From CAYOUV01 sp964407265 (GTDB lineage: Bacteria > Chloroflexota > Anaerolineae > Anaerolineales > Villigracilaceae): 64,000 nucleotides of DNA. A program made the position numbers and the translations under genes. The notes under the pieces are model-generated. The model did not search any database. It was given only the letters and a program-made list of their open reading frames with translations, and was not told the origin of the DNA. How positions within the stretch are numbered: the first letter of the stretch is position 1; the number at the start of each line of letters is the position of its first letter. The stretch lies in contig CAYOUV010000002.1 of assembly GCA_964407265.1 (NCBI GenBank), positions 55,987 through 119,986 on the forward strand, in the 5' to 3' direction. This document shows positions 34,119 through 41,955 of this stretch, one piece after another.

Positions 34119-34514
34119 ATGGGAAAGTTGCAGCCAAAAATGGAGCCGGAATCCATCCATTTTATTGGGGAATCGATCGAGGTTCGTTTTGTCTCAGCAC
34201 CGGTCCTGGAGAAGAAACCCACCTGCCCGGATGCGTTCATCTGGAATGGTGAGACCTTTGAGGTGATCGAAATGTTGGCCGAGTGGTCTGATTTCGAACG
34301 CCGCGGGCGATTCGCGCGAAATATGCGCCCCACCCATGCAACCTCCGCCGAACGGCGGGGTTCGTGGGGCGTCGGACGTTTTTATTTCCGGGTCAGGGTT
34401 GAGCGGGGGAGGGTGTTCGAACTGTATTACGACCGCCAGCCAAAGGGGACAGACCAGCGCAAGGGTGGCTGGTTCCTGTATCGCGAACTGGCTGATGAAA
34501 AGCCTGCCAAATGA
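34119..34514 (+). CDS. DUF6504-like protein
   Basis: A 131-residue soluble protein. The segment FIGESIEVRFVSAPVLEKKP and the following CPDAFIWNGETFEVIEM match my memory of the short DUF6504-type proteins. Its second half is basic and aromatic (GRFYFRVRVERGRVFELYYD, then GGWFLYREL). No enzymatic motif is visible. In actinobacteria relatives sit near DNA polymerase genes; here dinB is about 4 kb away and not adjacent. AAGG precedes ATG 34119. Function unknown. Confidence 0.55.
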   Translation: MGKLQPKMEPESIHFIGESIEVRFVSAPVLEKKPTCPDAFIWNGETFEVIEMLAEWSDFERRGRFARNMRPTHATSAERRGSWGVGRFYFRVRVERGRVFELYYDRQPKGTDQRKGGWFLYRELADEKPAK

Positions 34515-34517
34515 ATG

Positions 34518-34880
34518 CTAATTTTTAATTTTGCGGCTTTCGATGAAATTTGTCAGGGCGGCGTAGAGCAGGAAAAGTCCGATCAAGAGCAGGAAAATAC
34601 CTTGCGCTCCGGCCCATTTGATCTGCCAGGCGCCAAAGGCTGCAAAAGCGGATCCCGACAGGAAATAGAACAGTGCACTGCGCAGGTAGTTGCCCTTCAC
34701 GCGTTTCGAATTGGCAATATTTTGTTCAAACATCTGATTGATCAACCGCACCTGCTCTTCATGGCGGTCCTTGCAAGCCAGGCTATCATCCACCAGCGCA
34801 GCGCAGTCCGCGCACAGTCCGCGCTGACAGTGCTTGCAGGTGCCGACGGCCGGGGTGGCGGGATGGTAATAACAGTTCAT
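34518..34880 (-). CDS. B-box-type zinc finger membrane protein
   Basis: A 120-residue protein. The N-terminus has a B-box-like zinc site (CYYHPATPAVGTCKHCQRG then CADCAAL and CKDRH), followed by a short helix and two hydrophobic helices (about residues 65-112). The pattern is common among Chloroflexota and Bacillota proteins of unknown role. Start ATG 34880 is chosen because the zinc finger begins there. It has no Shine-Dalgarno; TATAAT ends six bases upstream (34887-34892), suggesting a leaderless transcript. Its stop nearly touches the convergent DUF6504-like gene. Confidence 0.75.
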   Translation of the reverse strand: MNCYYHPATPAVGTCKHCQRGLCADCAALVDDSLACKDRHEEQVRLINQMFEQNIANSKRVKGNYLRSALFYFLSGSAFAAFGAWQIKWAGAQGIFLLLIGLFLLYAALTNFIESRKIKN

Positions 34881-34886
34881 GGGGAT

Positions 34887-34892
34887 ATTATA
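34887..34892 (-). promoter_or_regulatory. -10 element 6 bases before ATG (leaderless)
   Basis: On the minus strand TATAAT at 34887-34892 is followed by ATCCCC and the ATG of the B-box protein. Confidence 0.55.
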
Positions 34893-34933
34893 TAGCAAAT
34901 GCCCTGCAAATAACGAATTACGGCCCTATCCGG

Positions 34934-35353
34934 TCATTCTCCAGAGATTTGCACAACCAGTTCGCGTCTTCGTGGGCGGGTATCGAAGTCGACGTAGATG
35001 ATCTGCTGCCAGGTTCCGAGGGTTAAACGGCCTTCCACCAAGGGGACAGTCAATGACGGGCCAAGCAGAGCCGCCCGGACATGAGCATGACCGTTGCCGT
35101 CATGCCAGCGGGCGTTGTGGGCGTATTCCCGGTCAGGCGGGATGATTTCGTCGAGCAGACGGCGCAAGTCAGACAGCGCGCCGGACTCGTATTCGATTGT
35201 GGTCAGTCCGGAAGTAGCCGACGGGCAAAAGATCGTCGCTGTGCCATTCGCCAGGCCGCTTTTGGCAACCAAGCCGCTGACCTGGTCGGTAATGTCCAGG
35301 ATGTCGGCGTTGCCCCGTGTTTCCAGCCGCAAGTGAAAAGTCTGGACGGGCAT
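34934..35353 (-). CDS. UPF0047/YjbQ family protein
   Basis: A 139-residue protein with the family signature HNARWHDGNGHAHVRA, then GPSLTVPLVEGRLTLGTWQQ near its C-terminus. YjbQ homologues have weak secondary thiamine-phosphate synthase activity, and their physiological role is unsettled. Length matches the family. Its start codon directly abuts the stop of the upstream gene, so they are co-translated. No other thiamine gene is in the window. Confidence 0.88.
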   Translation of the reverse strand: MPVQTFHLRLETRGNADILDITDQVSGLVAKSGLANGTATIFCPSATSGLTTIEYESGALSDLRRLLDEIIPPDREYAHNARWHDGNGHAHVRAALLGPSLTVPLVEGRLTLGTWQQIIYVDFDTRPRRRELVVQISGE

Positions 35354-35986
35354 TTAATCTTTTTCGATCGGGTAACGCAAAATGGTGCGGATTTTATCGG
35401 GCTTGGCGCGGCGTGGATCGCTCAAATAGATTTCGTGGTGTTTGCCGTTGATGCGGTAACCATTGTCAGTTGCGAAATCTTTCAGGCGGGCGATGGTCAT
35501 CGGCTCCAGATCATATGCACCGACGTGCAGGATTTGCATGCACAATCCCTCTTCGAAAGCTTCGAAACGCAGTTGCCCAAGGGCGGGAATTTCACCTTTT
35601 TTCTCACGCAAACTCGAGACTGCCTCCTGGTACATCTTCTGATCGATGTGATCCGGTTGGACGATCATCAGTGTGAAACGCCAGTCTTCCTTGTGGTTGA
35701 AGTCGAATTCTCCTGACTCGGTCCACCACAATCCTTCGAGTGCCATGATCCTGTAATTGATCGGTTTGGCCTCGCGCAGCTTGGACATGAATTTCAGGGT
35801 GTATGTGACCCCGTAGAGCACATTCAGCGCTTCCTGAAAGCCCTCGGACTGTTCAGGGATTTGACCATCCTCGATCTGCCCGTCAATCATGGCAAACTGG
35901 AAGCGCGGTACCTGCACTACGTCCACATGCCGGGCGGACGGCGCGTATAATTCCTTCCATTCTTTTCGTAAGTCCAATTTTTCCAT
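35354..35986 (-). CDS. GyrI-like small-molecule-binding domain protein
   Basis: A 210-residue protein resembling the GyrI/SHS2 domain: RKEWKELYAPSARHVDVVQVP at the start, a central LEGLWWTES strand, and the closing MTIARLKDFATDNGYRI with HHEIYLSDPRR. No DNA-binding domain is attached, unlike BmrR-type regulators, so this is a stand-alone binder. GGAGTAGGGC precedes the ATG. It directly precedes the YjbQ gene without a gap. The ligand is unknown. Confidence 0.75.
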   Translation of the reverse strand: MEKLDLRKEWKELYAPSARHVDVVQVPRFQFAMIDGQIEDGQIPEQSEGFQEALNVLYGVTYTLKFMSKLREAKPINYRIMALEGLWWTESGEFDFNHKEDWRFTLMIVQPDHIDQKMYQEAVSSLREKKGEIPALGQLRFEAFEEGLCMQILHVGAYDLEPMTIARLKDFATDNGYRINGKHHEIYLSDPRRAKPDKIRTILRYPIEKD

Positions 35987-36038
35987 GCCCTACTCCATTC
36001 GCAGATAAGCCCTGTTCCAATTATACAAAATTATATTC

Positions 36039-36263
36039 CTAAAATTCATCCACATCTGGTGGGCGCGAGCGGCTGTGGGCAGTGTAGAAGGGTTTGGGAT
36101 CGGCCAGAAAAGCTTCCAGGCAGAATTCGGTGCAGAAATAAATCTTCCGGCCCTGGTATTCTGCTTCGTGATGATAGGACTCAAGCCGGGCGAGCCTGCG
36201 CCCGCAGACCATCAAACGAATTTCTGGTTCCTCCTGGCCCGGCTCGATCGAAAGGGTTGTCAA
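36039..36263 (-). CDS. Small YHS/TRASH-like metal-binding protein
   Basis: A 74-residue protein. LMVCGRRL and YFCTEFCLEAFLADPKPF give three cysteines and the YxFC..C..F..DP..Y arrangement of YHS/TRASH domains, which bind metals such as copper or zinc. The start is a TTG (36263) that overlaps the TGA stop of the upstream alpha-glucosidase gene, and GGAGG lies four bases before it, so expression is coupled to that gene. No metal-transport gene is adjacent. Binding partner unknown. Confidence 0.65.
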   Translation of the reverse strand: MTTLSIEPGQEEPEIRLMVCGRRLARLESYHHEAEYQGRKIYFCTEFCLEAFLADPKPFYTAHSRSRPPDVDEF

Positions 36264-37969
36264 TTGACCTCCGCAATCAAAATCTCGAACGGCGCCGTAG
36301 ACAGCGCGGGAAGCGAGAGCTGCCGTTCTGCGGCCGCGCTTGAAAATATCAGGCTTGCAGTTTGGTGTGTCAGGTTTGAGAAGTCGATTTCCAACTGGTT
36401 TTCATAGAAATTGAGAACCACCAATATGGTTTGGTCGGCTGTCTGGCGCAGGAAGGCCAGGTAGGCTTCAGATTGCGCGTGCAAAGGTTGGTACGTACCG
36501 GTGATCAAAGCTGGCGTCGCCCTGCGGACCGCGATCAGGCGCCGGTAGAAATTGAGCAGGGAATCCGGGTCTCGATCCTGGTCTGAGACATTTACTCCTT
36601 TGGCGAAGTTCGGATTAATTGGCAACCAGGGCTGGACATTCGCTGGGCAGAATCCGGCGTTTGGGGCGTTCTGCCACTGCAGCGGCGTGCGTCCCTTATC
36701 GCGGGTTTGCTGCGCGGCACTGCGCAAGGCTTCAGCCGGGTCGAGGCCCAGTTCGTCCACAGCGGCCTGGTAATACCAGGTTGCCATGCTGTCCTTGAAC
36801 TGCGAAATGTCGGTCAGGATGGTATTCGTCATGCCGATCTCTTCCCCGTTATACAGGAAGGGTGTGCCTTTAAGCGTCAGCAGGGTGGCCAGGGACAAGC
36901 GGGCTAACTGTTCGTCGTGTTCTCCGTCACCGAATTGGCTGTAGACGCGCGGGCTGTCGTGATTGCCAAGCGTGTTGCACGGCCAGGCATTCTTCGAGAT
37001 CTCGGATAGGGCAGCCAGACGCTCAGCCTGGTTTGCGCGAATATGGGCAGGGGTTAGCCGGTCTGTCCGCATCAACGGGAAGTTGAAGACCAGCTGCAAT
37101 TCGTCCTGGCCGTTCCCCAGGTAAGCCAGATCCTCATCCTCGCCGACCAGCATGCGCTCGCCGTCATATTCGTCCAACACGGCGCGCAGTTCCTTCATCA
37201 GTGCGTGCAAACCGGGTTGTCCGAGCTGGTGCGCAAACATCTCCCGCCAGTAGCGGTTCACGCGCTCGCGCTCAGCCGGGGTCCTGGCCCGGTCCGAGGC
37301 CAGCCGCAGTTCCGCCAGAGTCAGCGGCACAGAGTGCGAAGTCAAATCCGGATCTTCGAACAGGGTTCCGATTGCGTCCAGCCGGAAGCCGTCCGCGCCC
37401 AGGTCGAGCCAGAAGCGCACAGCTTGCCACATGGCTTGCTTGACTTGCGGGTTGCGCCAGTTCAAATCCGGCTGTTGCTGCATGAAGTAGTGATAATAAT
37501 ACTGCCCGCGCTCGGGGACGTAGGTGAAGGCCGGGCCGTCGAAACAGGATTGCCAGTTGTTGGGCGGTTGGTCGAACCAGACGTACCAGTCGTATTTGGG
37601 GTTGTCGCGGCTGGATTTGGATTCCAGAAACCAGGGATGTTGATCGGATGTGTGATTGAGCACCAGATCCAGGATGACCCGCAATCCGCGTGTGTGCGCT
37701 TCATGCATGAAGGTTGTGAACTCCTCCAGGCTGCCGTACTCCGGGGCGACGGCGGTATAGTCGGAAATATCGTACCCACAGTCGTACATCGGGGAGGGAT
37801 AGTGCGGCGACAGCCAGAGTGCGTCCACACCCAGCGACTGGAGGTAATCCAGCTTTTCGAGCATACCTTTGAAGTCACCGATGCCGTCGCCGTTCCCGTC
37901 GGCGAATGAGCGCGGATAGATTTGGTAGAAGACGGCACGTTGCCACCATTTGAATTTGGTATCTGTCAC
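36260..37969 (-). CDS. Alpha-glucosidase-type GH13 glycoside hydrolase
   Basis: A 569-residue (beta/alpha)8 hydrolase. Conserved region I is DLVLNHTS, region II GFRLDAI (nucleophile Asp), region III VGEDEDL (acid/base Glu) and region IV LGNHDSPR. This fits oligo-1,6- or alpha-glucosidases and trehalose-cleaving members of GH13. No signal peptide, so it is cytoplasmic. I choose GTG 37969, with GAGGT five bases upstream; upstream ATGs fall within the dinB 3' end. It overlaps the small YHS-like gene downstream. Exact alpha-linkage preference is not deducible. Confidence 0.88.
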   Translation of the reverse strand: MTDTKFKWWQRAVFYQIYPRSFADGNGDGIGDFKGMLEKLDYLQSLGVDALWLSPHYPSPMYDCGYDISDYTAVAPEYGSLEEFTTFMHEAHTRGLRVILDLVLNHTSDQHPWFLESKSSRDNPKYDWYVWFDQPPNNWQSCFDGPAFTYVPERGQYYYHYFMQQQPDLNWRNPQVKQAMWQAVRFWLDLGADGFRLDAIGTLFEDPDLTSHSVPLTLAELRLASDRARTPAERERVNRYWREMFAHQLGQPGLHALMKELRAVLDEYDGERMLVGEDEDLAYLGNGQDELQLVFNFPLMRTDRLTPAHIRANQAERLAALSEISKNAWPCNTLGNHDSPRVYSQFGDGEHDEQLARLSLATLLTLKGTPFLYNGEEIGMTNTILTDISQFKDSMATWYYQAAVDELGLDPAEALRSAAQQTRDKGRTPLQWQNAPNAGFCPANVQPWLPINPNFAKGVNVSDQDRDPDSLLNFYRRLIAVRRATPALITGTYQPLHAQSEAYLAFLRQTADQTILVVLNFYENQLEIDFSNLTHQTASLIFSSAAAERQLSLPALSTAPFEILIAEVN

Positions 37970-38000
37970 TGCTGACCTCGACAAATAATTACGAATCCTA

Positions 38001-39209
38001 TCAGCGATCCTGTTTATTGGCACCGCGTTGAATGACTTTATCGCCATACTTCCCGCACAGTTCATCCACGGCTTCCTGCAGCCGGCGGGCTTTCTCCGCA
38101 TCCTGGTCCCAAAACGTGAGCTGGCGCAGCGGCGATCCCAGGCCGCTGACGCCGACTCCGATCAAGCGCACGGCCTGCTTCGATTCGCGGACCTTTGCCA
38201 TTAAATCCAGCGCTGTAGATACGATTTTCTCGTCCTGGTCTGTTGGCATGGGCAGGGTCACCTGGCGTGTCAGGGTGGTGAAATCCGGCCAGCGGATTTT
38301 GAGCTTGACCGTCGTCCCGGCTAATTCGTTTTTACGCAGGCGGCGTCCAACCTGCACGGACAGTTCCCGCAGGGTGCGCTGTAAGGTGGCCTCATCGCGC
38401 ACGTCCCGCGGAAAAGTGGTCTCCTGGCTGATGGATTTGATATCGCGCTCGGTGGCGATCGAGCGCTCGTCAACTCCCCTGGCATGCCGGGCCAGGTCGC
38501 GTCCGTTCTCGCCAAAACGACGAATCAAATCCTGCTCTGGCCAACGAGCAATATCGCCGATGCTGTGGATGCCCAGGTCGGCCAGCCGCGCGGCTGTCTT
38601 TGGCCCGACGCCCCACAGCATCTCGGATGGCAGCGGGGCCAGGAAGGCCGCCTCCTCGCCAGGCGGTACGACGGTCACGGCGAAGGGTGGGCCGACCGGG
38701 GTGTGTCCCGCACCACCACCTGGCCCGGCGCTCAAAGCGCCTTTCTTACCGACCTCAGTGGCGATCTTGGCTACCAGCTTGTTGGTGGCGACGCCGACCG
38801 AGGCAGGTAAGTGTAGTTCATCACGGATCTGAGCCTGGAGCCGCCGGGCCAGGGCTTCACCGGGTTCGGGCAGGTCGCTGAGGTCCAGGAAGGCTTCATC
38901 GATCGAGATTTGCTCGACCAGCGGTGCCAGATCGTGCAGACGCTGCATAACCTGTCTGGAAACCTCGCTGTATTGGCGGTGATGCCCCTGGACAACCACC
39001 AATCCCGGACACAGCTTGAGTGCACGGGTCATTGGCATGGCCGAACGTACCCCGAAATGTCGCGCCGCATAAGAGCAGGATGCCACCACGCCGCGTTCAT
39101 CCGGCCGTCCGCCGACAGCAAAAGGCTTGCCGCGCAAGGAGTGGTTGCGATTTTCCTCCACAGCGCAAAAAAAGGCGTCCAGGTCGAGGTGCAGAATTTT
39201 GCGAGGCAT
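38001..39209 (-). CDS. dinB: DNA polymerase IV
   Basis: A 402-residue Y-family translesion polymerase. The N-terminal ILHLDLDAFFCAVE and later ISIDEAFLDLSD supply the three catalytic carboxylates. The helix-hairpin-helix thumb region (GVGPKTAARLADLGIHSIGDI) and little-finger domain follow; no beta-clamp motif was checked. The start ATG 39209 is preferred over 39236 because homologues begin MPRKILHLDLDAFF. TATAAT ends six bases upstream and there is no Shine-Dalgarno site, giving a probable leaderless transcript. It heads a possible minus-strand operon down to the YjbQ gene. Confidence 0.93.
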   Translation of the reverse strand: MPRKILHLDLDAFFCAVEENRNHSLRGKPFAVGGRPDERGVVASCSYAARHFGVRSAMPMTRALKLCPGLVVVQGHHRQYSEVSRQVMQRLHDLAPLVEQISIDEAFLDLSDLPEPGEALARRLQAQIRDELHLPASVGVATNKLVAKIATEVGKKGALSAGPGGGAGHTPVGPPFAVTVVPPGEEAAFLAPLPSEMLWGVGPKTAARLADLGIHSIGDIARWPEQDLIRRFGENGRDLARHARGVDERSIATERDIKSISQETTFPRDVRDEATLQRTLRELSVQVGRRLRKNELAGTTVKLKIRWPDFTTLTRQVTLPMPTDQDEKIVSTALDLMAKVRESKQAVRLIGVGVSGLGSPLRQLTFWDQDAEKARRLQEAVDELCGKYGDKVIQRGANKQDR

Positions 39210-39215
39210 AAACCA

Positions 39216-39221
39216 ATTATA
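39216..39221 (-). promoter_or_regulatory. -10 element 6 bases before ATG (leaderless)
   Basis: On the minus strand TATAAT at 39216-39221 is followed by TGGTTT and the dinB ATG. Confidence 0.55.
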
Positions 39222-39303
39222 ACGGTGGCTGGCCAAGGTGTGGACAGCACGTTTTTAGGGTAATCCGGCCAAAAATCCTAATAAAGATGTAACCTAGTAG
39301 GTG

Positions 39304-39332
39304 TTGTGCGAAACGCCTGCATGCGCTATCAT
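39304..39332 (+). promoter_or_regulatory. Promoter of the NBR1-Ig protein gene
   Basis: TTGTGC (39304-39309), 17-base spacer and TATCAT (39327-39332), about 110 bases before the NBR1-Ig start. The leader also contains a short in-frame ATG at 39338, which I do not treat as a gene. Confidence 0.5.
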
Positions 39333-39443
39333 TAAGGATGAATCGGGAACATTATCGAATACCTGATCGTCTTAGGCATGGTTCTTTGACGAGAACTATG
39401 TTAGATTGCGCTTGCGCGCAGGTTGTGACGAGGAGAGTTGCTT

Positions 39444-41891
39444 ATGTTATCACGACGACTATTTACCTTTTCTGTACTAATTTTGCTGTTAGCTGTGCAA
39501 TTTGTCCCGGTAGAGCATGCGGCTGCGGCCAGCTACTGTGACTGGGCGCAATTTGTGGCTGATGTCACCGTGCCTGACGGTACAAATTACGCGCCTGGCA
39601 CCACTTTTACCAAGACCTGGCGCTTGAAGAATATCGGCACCTGTACCTGGTCAGCTTCCTACGCACTGGTGTTTGATTCTGGCACGCAGATGGGTGCATC
39701 GGCAGCGGTCAATTTCCCTTCGAGTGTTGCCCCGGGTGGAACGGTGGATCTGACCGTCGATATGACCGCCCCGAATTCGAATGGCAGTTACCGCGGCTAT
39801 TGGAAACTGCGCAACGCCAGCAACGTTTTGTTTGGCATCGGTTCGACCGCCAACAAGGATTTCTGGGTCGATATCAAGGTTACTTCCGCTTCCCAAACTG
39901 GATACGATTTCGTCGCCAATGCCGGTTCGGCCGTCTGGTCGAGCGGAGCGGGGGTTCTGTCCTTCCCCGGCACGGATGGGGATAGCAAGGGTTACGTCAT
40001 CAAAAAAGACGCTCCCAAACTCGAAAATGGCACAACGGCTTCGGCCCCCGGCTTGTTAACCGCTCCGCAAAACATCTACAACGGATACATTCAAGGCGCT
40101 TATCCGGCCTTTACCGTGCAGAGCGGCGACCGCTTCCAGAGCATTGTCAACTGCGAATACGGCGCGACCAATTGCTATGTGACCTTCCGCTTGGATTATC
40201 AGATTGGTAATGGTCCGATCAAGACCTACTGGGCCTTCCGCGAGCGTTATGAAGGCTTGTATTACAACGCTGACATCGACCTTACCCCGTTAGCTGGCTA
40301 TGACGTCAAATTCATCCTGACGATCCTGGCCTACGGCCCGGCCAGCGGTGACAAGGCCTTGTGGGGCGCACCGCGTATCGTGCGCGCCGGTTCCGGCGGC
40401 ACGGTTACCCCGACGCCCACCGGTACGCCTCCTACTTCGACCCCAGGTGGTTCCTGCACCGACCGGGCTCAGTTCATCGCCGATGTCAATGTGCCGGATG
40501 GCACGGTCTTCGCGCCGAATACGGCCTTTACCAAGATCTGGCGGCTGAAGAATGTTGGTACCTGCACCTGGAGTTCCTACACCCTGGTGTTCGACAGCGG
40601 CGAACAAATGAGTGGGTCGGCCTCGGTCAACCTGCCTTCGACGGTTGTCCCCGGTGGAACGGTGGATGTCACCACAGATTTGACTTCCCCTAACAATGCC
40701 GGCACCTATCGCGGGTACTATAAACTTCGCAGCGGATCGGGCCACGTCTTTGGCATTGGTTCGACCTATGACAAATCCTTCTGGGTCGAGATCAAGGTTT
40801 CTGGCTCGACCAGTGGCGCGGGCTATGATTTCCTGGCCAACGCTTGTTCAGCGACCTGGGTCAGCGGTGCGGGAACCCTGCCTTGCCCTGGTACGGATGG
40901 GGATTCGCGCGGCTTCGTCTTGAAGAAGGCTTCGGCCAAGCTGGAGAACGGCGTGACCGATTCGCGTGGTGGGTTGATCACCTTCCCGCAAAATATCTAT
41001 AATGGTTACATCCAGGGTATCTACCCGGCTTTCACCGTACAAAGCGGTGACCGCTTCCAGAGCATCGTCAATTGCGAGTACGGCGCCACCAATTGTTATG
41101 TCACCTTCCGGCTGGATTATAAAATTGGTGACGGCCCGGTCAAGACTTTCTGGGCATTCCGTGAACGCTATGAAGGCTTGTATTACACAGCCGATCTGGA
41201 TTTGAGTTCTCTGGCCGGACAAAACGTCAAGTTCATTCTGACGGTCCTGGCTTCAGGATACTCGTCCGGTGATCGCGCTCTATGGGTGGCGCCAATGATC
41301 TATCGCACCGGCTCTAGTCCGGCGACGGCAACTCCAACAGTCACCGGCACGAGTCCGAGCCCGACTGCCACCCAGCCGACCGCGACTGCTACCCAGCCGA
41401 CTGCGACGGCTACCACCGTATCGACCAGCAACTGGAATACGTACACGAACAATAACTACAGCTTCCAGTTCAAATTCCCGCCCGGCTCGAACGTCTCGGC
41501 CCAATCGAACGGCACGGATCGCATCACGCTGCCGCTGGTCACTTCCGGGACGAACCTGGGAGAGAAATACGTCGACGTCACCGTGGTGGAAGGGGCGAAT
41601 CCATGCAAGAGCCCGGATGGTGGTGGGACGGCAACCACCTCTGAGAACGTGACCATTAACAGCATTCCATTCCTGAAGGAGACCGGCTCGGATGCTGCCG
41701 CAGGCAATATCTACGATTGGGTTGCCTATTCCACGGTCAAGGCGGACGCTAATAACGCCTGCATCAGCATGACCTTTGTCCTGCATTCGACCAACCCGGG
41801 TAACTATCAGACCCCGCCGCCCGAGTTTGACAAGCCGAGCGAATCGGCAGTCTTTGATCTGATCATCGACACCTTTGGGTGGATTCAGTAA
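39444..41891 (+). CDS. Secreted protein with two tandem NBR1-Ig/beta modules
   Basis: An 815-residue protein with an N-terminal signal peptide (cleavage near HAAAASYC). It contains two near-identical modules of about 285 residues. Each has an NBR1-type Ig domain (TWRLKNIGTCTWS, later IWRLKNVGTCTWS) and a second beta domain ending YEGLYYNAD or YEGLYYTAD. They are joined by a TPTPTGTPPTSTP linker; a PTATATQ-rich linker precedes a PsbP-like C-terminal domain (YSFQFKFPPG). Start ATG 39444 has GGAG eight bases upstream. A surface binding role is likely, as for NBR1-Ig proteins generally, but the ligand is unknown. Confidence 0.85.
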   Translation: MLSRRLFTFSVLILLLAVQFVPVEHAAAASYCDWAQFVADVTVPDGTNYAPGTTFTKTWRLKNIGTCTWSASYALVFDSGTQMGASAAVNFPSSVAPGGTVDLTVDMTAPNSNGSYRGYWKLRNASNVLFGIGSTANKDFWVDIKVTSASQTGYDFVANAGSAVWSSGAGVLSFPGTDGDSKGYVIKKDAPKLENGTTASAPGLLTAPQNIYNGYIQGAYPAFTVQSGDRFQSIVNCEYGATNCYVTFRLDYQIGNGPIKTYWAFRERYEGLYYNADIDLTPLAGYDVKFILTILAYGPASGDKALWGAPRIVRAGSGGTVTPTPTGTPPTSTPGGSCTDRAQFIADVNVPDGTVFAPNTAFTKIWRLKNVGTCTWSSYTLVFDSGEQMSGSASVNLPSTVVPGGTVDVTTDLTSPNNAGTYRGYYKLRSGSGHVFGIGSTYDKSFWVEIKVSGSTSGAGYDFLANACSATWVSGAGTLPCPGTDGDSRGFVLKKASAKLENGVTDSRGGLITFPQNIYNGYIQGIYPAFTVQSGDRFQSIVNCEYGATNCYVTFRLDYKIGDGPVKTFWAFRERYEGLYYTADLDLSSLAGQNVKFILTVLASGYSSGDRALWVAPMIYRTGSSPATATPTVTGTSPSPTATQPTATATQPTATATTVSTSNWNTYTNNNYSFQFKFPPGSNVSAQSNGTDRITLPLVTSGTNLGEKYVDVTVVEGANPCKSPDGGGTATTSENVTINSIPFLKETGSDAAAGNIYDWVAYSTVKADANNACISMTFVLHSTNPGNYQTPPPEFDKPSESAVFDLIIDTFGWIQ
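41370..41411 (+). repeat. Two tandem 21-bp repeats encoding TQPTATA
   Basis: Two adjacent 21-bp units (41370-41390 and 41391-41411), differing at two positions, encode the low-complexity linker of the NBR1-Ig protein. This is a coding linker, not a CRISPR or regulatory repeat. Confidence 0.8.
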
Positions 41892-41916
41892 GTCAGTAAG
41901 AGAAAACCGTGAAACG

Positions 41917-41955
41917 AACAGGGCGACCTTTGAACTGGCCGCCCTGTTTTTTTAT
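41917..41955. terminator. Intrinsic terminator between convergent genes
   Basis: AACAGGGCG (41917-41925) pairs with CGCCCTGTT (41940-41948) around a 14-base loop, then TTTTTTAT. It ends the NBR1-Ig transcript; its tail reaches into the last codons of der. Confidence 0.8.

Noticed and set aside
39338..39541. A 67-codon frame in the leader of the NBR1-Ig gene
   Set aside because: Its last part overlaps the signal peptide of the real gene in another frame and the translation shows no protein-like features.
41370..41411. Tandem 21-bp units as a CRISPR-like repeat
   Set aside because: They are contiguous, without spacers, and in frame within a PT-rich linker.
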